DNA of 64,000 bases, taken from the NCBI GenBank assembly GCA_008828725.1, contig MEHQ01002784.1:150298-214297 (forward strand), in the 5' to 3' direction. The notes under the pieces were generated by a model. It was not told the origin of the DNA and did no database searches. It was given only the letters and a program-made list of their open reading frames with translations. Shown one piece after another: positions 43,314 through 54,995 of the stretch. The first letter of the stretch is position 1; each line of letters opens with the position of its first letter. The position numbers were made by a program, and so were the translations under genes. Source of the stretch: Saccharina japonica. Taxonomy: Eukaryota > Sar > Phaeophyceae > Laminariales > Laminariaceae.

Positions 43314-43710
43314 AGATTCGTGTTTTCGAGGCCGGGGGTGTTTTGTCCTTTTTTTCCATGTTTTTGAAGAACGAGCACCACAGTAGCAGTTGCTCGCGTC
43401 GTCACAGAGTAAGATGGAGCGAAAACCGCCCCAAAGACCGCATAAGAAAGCACACCCAGACGAAGCGGATTCGTGCAATCCCGCTAAAGCAGCGACAGCA
43501 GGACCACCGCGGGCCCAGGACCCAATATGATACCTTCCAGTAGGAAACACGCGAGCTGATGTGGCGACAACCAGCAAGTAGTACCAGTGCACAGAAAGAC
43601 AGCATCAGCCACACCAGCATGAGAGCTTCGATAGCACAACAAAGCTCTGTGGAAGGAGCAAAGGCCAGGATGTTTGGGTGACGGTGCTGGGAGCGTGGGG
43701 CGCCGGGACA

Positions 43711-43724
43711 GCAGCAGCGGCGGC

Positions 43725-43785
<61 letters not shown>
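43711..43785. repeat. (AGC)n microsatellite
   Basis: About 20 GCA/AGC triplets follow a GCGGCGGCGG start. It encodes poly-Ser, poly-Ala or poly-Leu in open frames on either strand, none with other gene features. Confidence 0.95.
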
Positions 43786-43786
<1 letters not shown>

Positions 43787-44034
43787 TAGCTGCGATACTT
43801 TAGAAGGTACGAGTATTCGAGTACGTTCATCTTTGAACATTGTACGTACGAACAGAAAGCCAAAGCTTGCACGGTATATGTTTTTATCGCGTTGTACGGG
43901 TGGTACTCGTACCTGATACCTCGTAACTCGTGCAGCTATGCTGTGCATTACGAATACATGGCTTATTTCGCCCTTAATTTGGGGAAATAATCTCATTGGC
44001 GCACTGGCAAATTATCACTTGGACTATATTCACA

Positions 44035-44203
44035 CAGCTGTACGCGACAGATACTACAGTAAGAATCTCTTTTTTTTGGCCAGACTGGAATTTCTTATGT
44101 AAGACTGCGTGTGTTCCACACCATTTTCAGTAGAGGGCGCATTCCTATTTCCCCAGAATCAATTTATTAATTATCAGGTTCTTAACATCTGTCGCGCACT
44201 GTA
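44035..44203. mobile_element. Short Tc1/mariner-like MITE, ~167 bp
   Basis: CAGCTGTACGCGACAGAT at the left and ATCTGTCGCGCACTG + TA at the right mimic the termini of the larger family. The interior is GGCCAGACTGGAATTTC and AGTAGAGGGCGCATTCC. A second copy (48994-49122) lacks the left terminus. The left end has no clean TA flank. Confidence 0.55.
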
Positions 44204-46401
44204 CAGGTGAGGGGAGGTCCACACTGGCAGTAGTGTTTTTGATATAACTGTTATTCTACAGATGGAGCCTGCCAGCTATCAACTACCAGTACGCTTCTTC
44301 AGTGGGCGCCCGGAGTTAAGAAGCATTGTATACAGTACGCGATAGATGATAAGATTCTCCCATTCTGGCTGAGCTCGCGTCTTATCTTCTCTCTGATTTC
44401 AGCATAAATGCTCATATCCACATTCTTATTTCGCAAAAAGGGTGCAGAACACCAAATTTTTAAACATCTAGTAATGAAATGCCGTTCGAAACGCAATTTT
44501 TTGTTTTGGAAAGGCTTGCGTACGACTATTTATTATTGAGCGGTTGTTGTTGAGATATGCAGTTCAGCATTGTCGACGTCTGATGCGTTTCTTTCCGTCA
44601 AAGCACACCCATCCATACGCTCATTTCGTAAAACCATGCGAAGTCCCTCCTAGCTACGGACATCAACACGGCGTTGGTCATTGATGACACGCCCCTTGAG
44701 TGGCAACAAGTGTTGCACAAGGATCCCCCCCTCGACCTTCAACTCTCGGCAAGCACCGGAAGGTCCTTGAAAGCGTCGAGGGATACATTTATTGCCGCGG
44801 ACCGACATCCACGGCAAATCGTCCGCCACACAATCCCGCGCAGGTCGAGGTATTTGTATCCTGTATTCCAAGGGTCCGTTGTACTGTACAGTCCTTTCCT
44901 GTACAAGCGACACAGCATGTACAAGCAGCAAGCAGTGCAACGAGCTCAAGCAGTACGCCGAGTTGATTACATCTGCATCGTGGCGGGGGGGGGGGGGGGG
45001 GGTATGGGAATCAAGGCTTTTCATGTTTTATTGACGGGACGGTATTGGCGGTAGTAATGATTGAACAGGACGGTAAAACCGTCCTCGAAATAAAACCGTT
45101 AGGCCGTCCGGTTCCGTCGACAATGTCACCTACCGTAAACTAGTACCGTCCCGCCCCACCCATAAAACAGTTTCCATTTCACTTTACCGTCCCGTCCTGC
45201 CGCGAAAGCTCCCCTTACCGTCCGGCCCGGTCGACTAAACCTGCCACTATAACGTCCCGTCCCGCCGTCAAAAACTGCCCCTACCGTCCCGTCCCGCCAT
45301 TGCCGTCACTCCTTCCCGTCATATACCGTTAATACTGATACTTCTCCTGTCCGTAAAATATGTCGGAAAGACGGCGGCTGTGACGGACGGCCGTCTAGAC
45401 TTGATGTATCCTGAACATTATTATTATTTACGAGGATATCCCGTCACGACGACAAAAAACAGATGTACCGTCCCGTCTCGCCGAGAAAACAAAATGTGCC
45501 ATCCAGTCCAGTCGACCAAACAATAAGACCGGCTCGTCCAGTCGTGAAGACATAAATTTACCGTCTACGTCCGTCATGAAAAACATACGTCATCGTACTG
45601 TACCGTCCCGTCCCTCCTTGATTTTTTGCACCAACCGTCCCGTCCCGCCACGTTCCGTCCCGTCCAGCCAACTAAAGTTTTCATTGTTTTACCGTCGCGT
45701 CGTGATTATTTTCCCGTCAAACGTGTCAAAACAATCCCCCCGTCGCGTCCCGTCTTGAACATTACCAGCCATGAAAATCGTTCAAGGAAATAAAACATGG
45801 TGTTGCTTTATTTGGCATTTACATGCTTGAGAAGGGGACGGGAACCATTTTGGCGAAAACTTTCCAAACGTTTGCAAAAAGATGTTGGAGAGCACGTCAC
45901 ATGCGAGTTCGATTTTGGATAGAAAAGGCAGCTTGGTTGGGAGCCCGATTTGGCCGTATGGAGTGTCTCCGCAGTTTCTTATTGTTCTGGACAGCATTGC
46001 AATGTGGAAAGTTCTTATGCGCCGATCCCTTGCAATTCTCCACGTGCTAATTCTTATTACCTCATCGAGTTCAGCACAAATGCTTAGCTATACATTCTTA
46101 ATTTTCTGAACATCTCAGCCTCAAATTCATAATTATTATCAAATTCTTAACATCTGTCGCGTACTGTATCACTCGTACGAGAATTGAGAAAAAAACTTGT
46201 CTCAGATTTCCACGAATAAGAAGATTGTTTTTTAAGAAACACAGCTCAACAACAGCAGTGGGATCCACTCCAAATGCTATTCAACAGAATCAGATCAACC
46301 TCGGGAACTAAGCAAGAAATTGAGCCTGGCCAACAAGTTGAGGTTGTTTAACACCGGGCGCTCATTGCTGTAGTATATTTGGGATGACGTACTCGTATAT
46401 A
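44060..46401 (+). repeat. Duplicated segment A, copy 1 (~2.34 kb)
   Basis: From GGCCAGACTGGAATTTCTTA to GACGTACTCGTATATATTA it is nearly identical to 48994-51290, with small indels (for example in the poly-G at 44988 and the CCGTCCCG field). It includes the MITE remnant at the left, the complete 44333-46166 element and right-hand flank. Because flanks are copied too, this is a segmental duplication and not two transposition events. Confidence 0.9.
44333..46166. mobile_element. Non-autonomous Tc1/mariner-like element, 1.83 kb
   Basis: It starts CAGTACGCGATAGATGATAA and ends TCTGTCGCGTACTG, flanked by TA (44331-44332 and 46167-46168). The interior has a 126-codon open frame from about 44674 (VIDDTPLEWQQVLHK...) that is also open in the second copy but has no recognised domain, then a poly-G run, then about 700 bp of CCGTCCCGTCC-type short-period repeat (45050-45760). 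No DDE motifs were seen. Confidence 0.8.
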
Positions 46402-48031
46402 TTACAAGGTTCCCCTCCGGGACGTGCCTAGGGGAGTGGCGCAAAGAAAAATCGAGAATCTACTCTTAATAAAACATGCGATATTGTATCATACGCATAT
46501 CATATTGTATACTGGTATTACATAAATACGACGTTATGAAATATCTGCGTTACTGCTGTACAAATATTATTTCAAAAACTGCACCTGCATTTTTGGGAAT
46601 AAAACATACTCGGAAATATGATGGAACCATTACTACTATTGACTCGATCGTTCTCAAAGATTTTTGTTAATGACCCCGCCAAACATTTTATCATATTTTT
46701 TAATAGTTTATTGTTGTGGCGCTCAAGGTATGGAAGGTCTATGACACACAGCACACACCGCACATGCACGCACACGTGACACATGGGACACAGCAGTGCT
46801 CGTACAGCAGTAGTGGCCGGATAGTATTTGCAGAAGAAATAGAAAAGGATGCATCGAAGAAGGGGCTAAAACTCTCGACCACGCCTGCTTACTACGTAAG
46901 AAATCCACTTGGTTTGTGTTTGCTGTTTGTCTTATATATGTGGGGTCTGGGTTATATCGTGTGCCCCAACTCCGAAAATTATTAATTAACTCTATTTCTG
47001 GTACGAAATAATAAAATTGGAAATGCGATCTACAGTAATTATTTTTTGTTTTGCCCAGATTGCACCCCCGCACCTGAAAATTTATAATTAAACATCAAAA
47101 AATGATTTGCCCAAATACCGGTACAGTATTATCTGTCGCGGCTTGCGCCAGATGCACGACAGGCCGCACATACACCATGCAAGCACAGGCAGGCAGCAGG
47201 CAGCAGCGCAGAAGAGAGAGAGAGAGGTGTGGTGGTGATTGCTGATGACGGATGCAAGCCTCCGATGAAGCAACCACTAATAGCCACAGCAGTACACGGC
47301 GGACCCGCCACAGTATTGTCTGCTGCTTGTGCTTCTAGGCGGGGCTGTGACCTCGTTTGTGTTTGCTGCATATTGTGTGATGTCTTGCAGATTTCTGAAG
47401 TGAGCTTCAGGAAAGAAACACAGAAAAGATATGTACATATGAACAGTTGAGGTACGTACTCCTATTTGATCAAAGCGACCATTACATTTCAGGCCAAAGT
47501 GAGAGTGGGTCAGTCACACATATCAGCACAACAGAAAGGTAGATGGTGGATTACGGACCGCTTGCTCCGATAAACACAGCTAGCCACAGCAGTACAGCGC
47601 AGATGGGTGTATCACCCACGCACGGTGTTACCTGCTGCTGGTGCTTATGCAGAGTAGTAACGTTGTGCTCTCTGCGTGTTCTGTTTCTACCTGTCTGTGG
47701 TATACCGATATGTCTGCTCTCTCCTGTGTATGCAAATGACCAGCTCGTGAAATCAGGGCAAACAACAGGACATTACGTATTATTTACTGGCACGTACGTA
47801 CAAAAAAAAGCCTCACGCAGAGAAACCAGGGAGATCGGCTTATCCACTCCCGCGCGAAAAACATTTGAGCGCCCGTCACGCGAGCTACAGTGCTCGGATC
47901 AAGCTCAAACCTTGACCAATGTGTCCGACCGGGCCTCCCGTGTCGGGGTACTTAGCGTTTTGCCGAAAAGTGCTCGTGCGAAGAGAAAAGTTTCGAAAAG
48001 TGCGAAAATTTCCCAAACATAACTATACATG
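46402..48031. other. 1.63-kb segment present only in the first duplicon
   Basis: It lies between A copy 1 and B copy 1. In the second duplicon A and B are joined directly at 51290-51293. No TIR, poly-A tail or obvious target duplication bounds it, so deletion from the second copy is as likely as insertion in the first. Inside are two diverged direct repeats (47270-47400 and 47575-47700) around TAGCCACAGCAGTACA, and short frames without similarity. Confidence 0.7.
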
Positions 48032-48993
48032 TGTAGGTCCTAGAAACACGCAACTGGGCCCAACAGAAACCCTTCAGAGCGAGTTCCGAGAAGAGGGGAG
48101 AGGAGTAACGCAGAAACGTACCATTGCCACAAGTTTCGTACAGGTTGCCCTTGATCAAACCACTGCTGTACTCGTACGTACTACGCTCTTTTTCTGTGTC
48201 GAGGTATACATGTTACCCCCCCCGGTCAATGCAGTATTTTTCTGTCGACCCAAACACTATACGGAGGCAGCAGTCGTTCTCTGTCGACCCAAACATAACG
48301 ACGAACCACGCAGGAAAAGTGTACCAGGGTGTGAGAGCTCGGATGTGCTCGCCGTCATAGGAGATGGTTTTAGGTGACAAATCGTTCATCAGCATGATAC
48401 AGCAGCAAAGGGGGTGATAGGTCTCGCCCTTACGGAGTATGCACCGTTGACCCCCCCCCCACCTCTGCTGCCGCCGCCGCCACTACCGGTGCCGCCACCG
48501 CTGCCGCCCCCCCCGCCGCCGCCGCCGCCGGAATGTTTCTCTCTTTTGTTATAGAGTGCAGGGAGTTGCCTATCATAGCGTCCGAAACTACAGTACTCCC
48601 AGCAGGGGCTTGTCTTAGACGCTGTTTCGCCCATTAAGTGTCTTATTTTCGTAAAGCAACGTCCCTGCGCTCGAAAAGGGGCAAGAAGGCAGTTTTTGAG
48701 CACCAAAATAACGCCGTTAGATAAGAAATCCGTATAAACGGGGACCGGGGCGGCTAAGATATGTCTTAGAGCCCTTTTTCAGCAGGGGCTTGTCTTAGAC
48801 GCTGTTTCGTCCCATACGTGTCTTATTTTCGTAGGGCAGCGTCCCTTCACTCGAAAAGATGCAATAACTCATTTGTTTCGCACCAAAATTACCCGTGACC
48901 CCAAGGCAAACCGTGTAATTCTAGATTTAACTGAATGTGAGTACGAATTACCTTGGTGTTGCTTGAGCTGAGAGGTGAGGACGGTTATATCAG
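48032..48993 (+). repeat. Duplicated segment B, copy 1
   Basis: It begins TGTAGGTCCTAGAAACACGC and matches 51293-51720, then resumes matching at GGGATGTTTCTCTC / GGAATGTTTCTCTC (48532 and 52273) and again from about 48850 to 48970 against 52785-52910. It contains a CCGCCGCCGCC-rich patch (48465-48530) and two units of the GGGGCTTGTCTTAGACGC repeat (48603 and 48785). Confidence 0.8.
48603..48960. repeat. Two ~182-bp tandem units with GGGGCTTGTCTTAGACG
   Basis: The units start at 48603 and 48785 and share TGTCTTATTTTCGT and GCAACGTCCCTGCGCTCGAA-like text. Another unit is at 52706-52800. TGTCTTA/TAAGACA words also cluster at 54095-54270, hinting at an older element with TAAGACA subterminal repeats. 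Confidence 0.7.
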
Positions 48994-51290
48994 GCCAGAC
49001 TGGAATTTCTTATGTAAGACTGAGTGTGTTCCACACCATTTTCAGTAGAGGGCGCATTCCTATTTCCCCAGAATCAATTTATTAATTATCAGGTTCTTAA
49101 CATATGTCGCGCACTGTACAGGTGAGGGAAGGTCCACACTGGCAGTAGTGTTTTTGATATAACTGTTATTCTACAGATAGAGCCTGCCAGCTATCAACTA
49201 CCAGTACGCTTCTTCAGTGGGCGCCCGGAGTTGAAAAGCATTGTATACAGTACGCGACAGATGATAAGATTCTCCCATTCTGGCTGAGGCTCGCGTCTTA
49301 TCTTCTCTCTGATTTCAGCTTAAATGCTTATATCCACATTCATATTTCGCAAAAACGTTGCAGAACACCAAATTCATAAATATCTAGTAAAGAAATGCCG
49401 CTCGAAACGCAAATTTTTGTTTTGCAAAGGCTTGCGTACGATATGTATTCCTGAGCGGTTGTTGTTGAGATATACAGTTCAGCATGGTCGACGTCTGATG
49501 CGTTTCTCTCCGTCAAAGCACACCCATCCATACGCTGCATCCGTAAAACCATGCGAAGTCCCACCTAGCTACGGACATCAACACGGCGTTGGTCATTGAT
49601 GACACGCCCCTTGAGTGGCAACAAGTGTTGCACAAGGATCCCCCCCTCGACCTTCAACTCTCGGCAAGCACCGGAAGGTCCTTGAAAGCGTCGAGGGATA
49701 CATTTATTGCCGCGGACCGACATCCACGGCAAATCGTCCGCCACACAATCCCGCGCAGGTCGAGGTATTTGTATCCTGTATTCCAAGGGTCCGTTGTACT
49801 GTACAGTCCTTTCCTGTACAAGCGACACAGCATGTACAAGCAGCAAGCAGTGCAACGAGCTCAAGCAGTACGCCGAGTTGATTACATCTGCATCGTGGCG
49901 GGGGGGGGGGGGGATCAAGGCTTTTCATGTTTTATTGACAGGACGGTATTGGCGGTAGAAACGATTGGACAGAACGGTAAAACCGTCCCGGTTCCGTCGA
50001 CAATGGCACCTACCGTTAACTATTACCGTCCCGCCCCGACCATCAAACATTTTCCATCTTACTTTACCGTCCCGTCCTGCCGAGAAAGTGACCGCTTACC
50101 GTCCGGCCCGGTCGACTAAACCTGCCACTATAACGTCCCGTCCCGCCGTCAAAAACTACCCCTACCGTCCCGTCCCGCCATTGCCGTCACTCCTCACCGT
50201 CATATACCGTTAATTCTGATACTTCTTCTGTCCGTCAAATGTGTCGGAAAGACGGCGGCTGTAACGGACGGGCATCTAGACTTGATGTATCCTGAACATT
50301 ATTATTATTTACGAGGATATCCCGTCACGACGACAAAAAACAGATGTACCGTCCCGTCTCGCCGAGAAAACAAAATGTGCCATCCAGTCCCGTCGACCAA
50401 ACAATAACACCGGCTCGTCCCGTCGTGAAGACATATATTTACCGTGTCCATCCGTCATGAAAAACAAACGTCATCGTACTCTACCGTCCCGTCCCTCCTT
50501 GATTTTTTGCACCAACCGTCCCGTCCCGCCACGTTCCGTCCCGTCCAGCCAACTACTCGTATAGTTTTCATTGTTTTACCGTCGCGTCGTGAATAGTTTC
50601 CCGTCGAACGTGTCAAAACAGCCCCCCCCCCGTCGCGTCCCGCCTTGACCATCACCAGCCATGAAAAACATTCAAGGAAATAAAAAATGATGTTGCTTTT
50701 TTTGGCATTTACATGCGTGAGAAGGGGACGGTAATTATGTCGAAACAAATCCAAAGGTTTGCAAAGAGATCTTGGAGAGCACGTCACATGTGAGATCGAT
50801 TTTGGATAGAACAAGCAGCTTGGTTGGGAGCGCGATTTGGCCGTATGGAGTGTCTCCGCAGTTTATTATCGTTCTGGACTGCAGTGCAACGTGGACAGTT
50901 CTTATGCGCCGATCCCTTGCAATTCCCCACGTGCTAATTCCAATTACCTCATCGAGTTCAGCACAAATGCTTAGCTGTACATTCTTAATTTTATCAAAAT
51001 CTCAGCCTCAAATTCATAATTATTATCAAATTCTTAACATCTGTCGCGTACTGTATCACTCGTACGAGAATTGAGAAAAAAACTTGTCTCAGATTTCCAC
51101 GAATAAGAAGATTGTTTTTTAAGAAACACAGCTCAACAACAGCAGTGGGATCCACTCCAAATGCTATTCAACAGAATCAGATCAACCTCGGGAACTAAGC
51201 AAGAAATTGAGCCTGGCCAACAAGTTGAGGTTGTTTAACACCGGGCGCTCATTGCTGTAGTATATTTGGGATGACGTACTCGTATATATT
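48994..51290 (+). repeat. Duplicated segment A, copy 2
   Basis: This is the partner of 44060-46401. It starts abruptly at GGCCAGACTGG, so the duplication breakpoint lies within the small MITE. The internal copy of the TA element is at 49248-51053. Confidence 0.9.
49248..51053. mobile_element. Non-autonomous Tc1/mariner-like element inside A copy 2
   Basis: The termini are CAGTACGCGACAGATGATAA and ATCTGTCGCGTACTG with TA flanks (49246-49247 and 51054-51055). It keeps the consensus GCGACAG where the copy at 44333 has GCGATAG. The CCGTCCCG field runs 49940-50650. It was copied with its flanks, so it does not count as an independent insertion. Confidence 0.8.
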
Positions 51291-51794
51291 ATGTAGGTCC
51301 TAGAAACACGCAACTGGGCCCAACATAAACCCTTCAGAGCGAGTTCCGAGAAGAGAGGGGAGAGGAGTAACGCAGAAACGTACCATTGCCACAAGTTTCG
51401 TACAGGTTGCTCTTAATCAAACTACTGCGGTACTCGTACGTACTACGCTCTTTTTCTGTGTCGAGGTATACATGATACCCCCCCCGGTCAATGCAGTATT
51501 TTTCGGTCGACCCAAACATTATACGAAGGCAGCAGTCGTTCTCTGTCGACCCAAACACTACGATGAAACACGCAGGAAAAGTGTACCAGGGTGTGAGAGC
51601 TCGGATGTGCTCGCCGTCATAGGAGAGGGTTTTAGGTGACGAATCGTTCATCAGCATGATACAGCAGCAAAGGGGATGATAGGTCTCGCCCTTACGGAGT
51701 ATGCAACCGCTGACCCCCCCCCCCTCCCCGTCATATAAATATTTTATATATTTATAGGTTGGGTTGGCGTCGGTTGGCAACGACGCTGTAAAAC

Positions 51795-52258
51795 ACGCCA
51801 CTCGCTGCGTGAGCTAGACAACCAGGGTGCCGTTTTTTTTTGTTATTTTTTTTTGGCGGTCACCAAAGCTGGCGGTCGAGTAGATCATTTGTGCGGGGTA
51901 GAGAACCTTTGTTCCGCACAAGGGGAATGGTCGTATCACGTAGTGTTCATATGGTAAGGCGTCCGCGAGGCAGTTACATAGTAAAACCCATTGCTGTCTC
52001 CGGAAGTGGCCACACCAGAAATTAAATTAACTCATTGAAGCTGTCGTCCATATGCAAGTCCGCCTCAGAGGCGGTTCGTAGAAGGATGCAGCTCACCCTC
52101 CATGCGACTCGCCCAATACCTCACGGCGTTTCGCGCTTGGTGCAAGCAATGTCTGCCTGGTTGGTGAAAACCCAACGCGCTCTGTCCCGGCATTGTAGGG
52201 ATGCGAGGGTCTATGGTCATATGACTACGGCCGTGCACAACATGAGTACACCCCCCCA
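51795..52258 (-). repeat. Dispersed repeat R5, copy 2 (reverse)
   Basis: See 38583-39110. On the top strand it starts CTGCGTGAGCTAGACAACCA, has a long T-run (51832-51855) corresponding to the A-run of copy 1, and ends near the CATGAGTACACCCCCC junction. Confidence 0.7.
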
Positions 52259-52269
52259 CCGCCGCCGCC

Positions 52270-52660
52270 GCCGGGATGTTTCTCTCTTTTGTTATAGAGT
52301 GCAGGGAGTTGCCTATCATAGCGTCCGAATCTACAGTACTCCTCCGCCCCTTCTGTTTTTCGTCCCAACATGATACGGTGGTGGAGGGTGTGTTTTTGTT
52401 GTTGTCGCGGGAGCCCCCCGGTGTCGACCCCCCCTCCCCCGTTCAAGTAACTTTGCTTTTTGACAGGAGTGCAGGGGGCTGTCGAGCGTCGTATCTGATT
52501 TCCTCCCTCACCCTTGATTTATTCCCAGCCTGATACAGCAGTGGAGGCTGTAAAATATATTTGTGGTCGCGAGAGTACCCCCCCCCCCTTTTGTTTTTTA
52601 TTTATTTTTAGGGGTGGACGGGGTTGTCGAGCGCCAGAACGTTTCATCCCAGGTAAGCTA
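52270..52660 (+). repeat. Poly-C satellite, ~165-bp units (2-3 units)
   Basis: Units share GAGTGCAGGGGGNTGTCGAG, CCCAGCCTGATACAGCAGTG and GTCGCGAGAGTACC followed by a C-run. The same unit occurs at 48541-48600, 54290-54560 and in a long array at 58500-59930. Confidence 0.8.
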
Positions 52661-52920
52661 TAGCGGCTAAGACATGTCTTAAAGAATGTCTTAGAGCCCT
52701 TTATCAGCAGGGGCTTGTCTTAGACGTTGTTTCGTCCCTTACGTGTCTTATTTTCGTAGGGCAGCGTCCCTGCACTCAAAAAGATGCAATAACTCATTTG
52801 TTTCGCACCAAAATTACCCGTGACCCCAAGGCAAACCGTGTAATTCTAGATTTAACTGAGTGTGAGTACGAATTACCTTGGTTTTGCTGGAGCTGAGAGG
52901 AGAGAACGGTTATATTACAA

Positions 52921-53400
52921 ATAAATCTACAACCACGAATATCTTACCATCGATCACGCAACACAGCGATATACTGCTGTACACTGAATATATGCAGTAT
53001 GCTGTTATTGTACTGCTGTTCATGTTCCTTCCTGCTGGTGCATGCACGCACCCGCACTGCTGCTTGTGTATGCTGAGCTGTTTTACCGCTTGCTATCGTC
53101 AGGTGGAGGTGTTAACATACAAGCTTCGATATTGGATTGTGATGTACAATCTGTACAATGCTACAGTATGTACGAGCTGGGCCAGCCACTATTAAGTGCA
53201 CTTTTCAATTGCCTCCCCGCTTTCTCACACCGTTTTTCCTGTGTGAGATACGAGAATAGGCACATATGCTTCGTCCAAGACTCCCAAAGCCATTCATAAA
53301 TGCTTTTTATTTTCAAATTGTTTTAGTGGACTAGGCACATTTGAGGGTTATTGTTGTTTTTGGCCAAAACCGACGGGGGAAAAAAAGAAAAAAAGGGAGC
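52921..53400. other. No recognisable gene
   Basis: Short frames only. ATACTGCTGTACACTG at 52971 and ATTGTACTGCTGTTCATG at 53006 are examples of the dispersed TACTGCTG word. Confidence 0.4.
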
Positions 53401-53404
53401 AGTG

Positions 53405-54025
53405 ATCAATGCCTTGGTTTGCCCTTCGAGAACACGTGGGCAAACCCCAAGCCCAAAACATCAATCGGCGTGAGAATCCCAGATTTTGTGTTTATAATCG
53501 TAATATTTTAATTGTGTGTAGGGGATCGTATGCACACCATGAATAAATAGTAAACATAAAAACCAGAGTACGCACGATAAACATACCCCATACAGATATA
53601 TAACGAACGACAGGTGGCTTGCGCTACTAATAGTAGACCCACTCTATCACGTCAACTCGTCGGAACACTATAGTATATCTGGTACGTTTATTTCAGACTG
53701 TTCAATTTTAATTTTAATTTAAATTTATTTTAATTATTTCTCCCCCCACAAATAGACACACACTTCCTGAATTCTACAGCCTCAGATTGTGTCCCCCTCA
53801 TACGGGATGTACATCCTACATGAGGACATATAAAATCCGTAAGTACGCGCGATCGAAGTATTACACTCGGCTAGCAAAGATGAGCTTCGACGAAATCCTC
53901 GAGCTCACAGCTGTTGTATTTATATATGTTTTTATATATATATATATATCTTTATGAACGACGAATTAGGCAATGGTGAGGATAGTATCCGTCGTTATGT
54001 ATTGCCTCAAGGATAGTAGCACACC
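53405..54025. repeat. Interrupted copy of the 5640-5880 block
   Basis: 53405-53545 matches the first part (GTGAGAATCCCA) and 53955-54025 matches the last part (GACGAATTAGGCAATGGTGA, TTGCCTCAAGGATAG). The 410-bp interruption is AT-rich (53700-53745 and (TA)n at 53933). Its ends show no clear TIR. Confidence 0.6.
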
Positions 54026-54094
54026 GATTTCGAGAAAAAATCCGCTTGACAAAGGTTGTGGATTTTAGTATACCTGATAGAAACGCCTGCTAGG

Positions 54095-54270
54095 GCGAGA
54101 AAACGCAGTAAGACACGTTTAAGACATTTTTGTGCGGGAAATGCCTTATCCAAGTAAGACTTTTAAGACAATAAAAGGCGCTTAAGCCAAATGTCTTAAA
54201 GCGTGTCTTACCCCATTTTGTTTAGCCTGCGGTGGGCCTTAGGGTACTTGTCTTAACCCGTTTTTGGCGT
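54095..54270. repeat. Cluster of TTAAGACA / TGTCTTAA words
   Basis: Eight or so copies of the word in both orientations lie within 175 bp, capable of many alternative hairpins. Related to the GTCTTAGAC repeats at 48603 and 52706. Consistent with subterminal repeats of a lost TIR element. Confidence 0.55.
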
Positions 54271-54289
54271 GTCTTCGCCGCTAGAGCTT

Positions 54290-54560
54290 AATCCCAGGTG
54301 AATAACAAGGGTGGAGGGCGTGTCATTTTAGGGTTTAAGCGAGAGTACGCTGGTGGTGACGCTCCCCCCCTCCCCCGCCCCGAGTAATGTTGGCTTTGTG
54401 TTTTTGGTAGAGTGCGTTCGGTTGTCGAGCGTCAGAACCAAACCTTTTACTCCCTCAATCTTGAGTGTTCCGGCTGTTTGATACTGTAGAGGATACCAGG
54501 TATATATATTTATATACTGGTTTCTATTATAAGAGTGCGCCGGATGAGGTTTCCCCCCAC
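54290..54560 (+). repeat. Poly-C satellite, two diverged units
   Basis: AGCGAGAGTACGCTGGTGGT, a CTCCCCCCCTCCCCC run and GAGTGCGTTCGGTTGTCGAG match the consensus of the 58500-59930 array. Confidence 0.6.
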
Positions 54561-54934
54561 GTTTTTGTCGTCTTTGTTTCCAATCACAGCAGGAGGTTGC
54601 CAGATTTTTTTTCCTGGAAGCCCTCTTCCAGCGTTCTGGGTTGCTTGTATTTCATTGGAGTTCAGGGCGTAGCTTTGTATTTACGAAGGGAGCATGCGGG
54701 ACGCACGCTACGATAGCCTGCATGCAGGTGCACCATAACGTTTTCAATGGTGGTCACTTGAGGAACTCTCGACCTCGCCCAAACAATTATCCTTGATGGA
54801 AATAAAAGTGCTACCAGATGAACAATATATCATGGCCTAAGAATACAACTGATTGTTTTACAACACGAAAATGGAAGGGCGAAGATTTTCTGTTAAGGAG
54901 AAAACGTTCCACCCAAAAAGTGCTACCGCTATTA

Positions 54935-54995
54935 TTAAATAAAATTATTATAAATACGTCAGCTGTGAGTTCAACCGATTGAATAGTAGATACTC
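54935..54995. repeat. Fragment of the 1410-1960 TIR family
   Basis: AATTATTATAAATACGTCAG and GTTCAACCGATTGAATAG are identical to the interior of the element at 1410. Confidence 0.65.

Larger units (their letters stand above)
51293..52920 (+). repeat. Duplicated segment B, copy 2, with extra R5 insertion
   Basis: It matches B copy 1 at both ends. Between 51795 and 52258 it carries dispersed repeat R5 in reverse orientation, which B copy 1 lacks at the equivalent site (48460-48530). It also has more poly-C satellite units. The insertion of R5 therefore postdates the duplication, or copy 1 lost it. Confidence 0.75.

Noticed and set aside
42941..43592. Arg/His-rich ORFs on both strands of the TGTCGCGACA region
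   Set aside because: Explained by the palindromic foldback element; the frames are open because the repeats contain no stop codons.
43402..43996. Frames with long poly-Cys, poly-Leu or poly-Ser tracts
   Set aside because: Translation of the (AGC)n microsatellite in three frames; no other coding signs.
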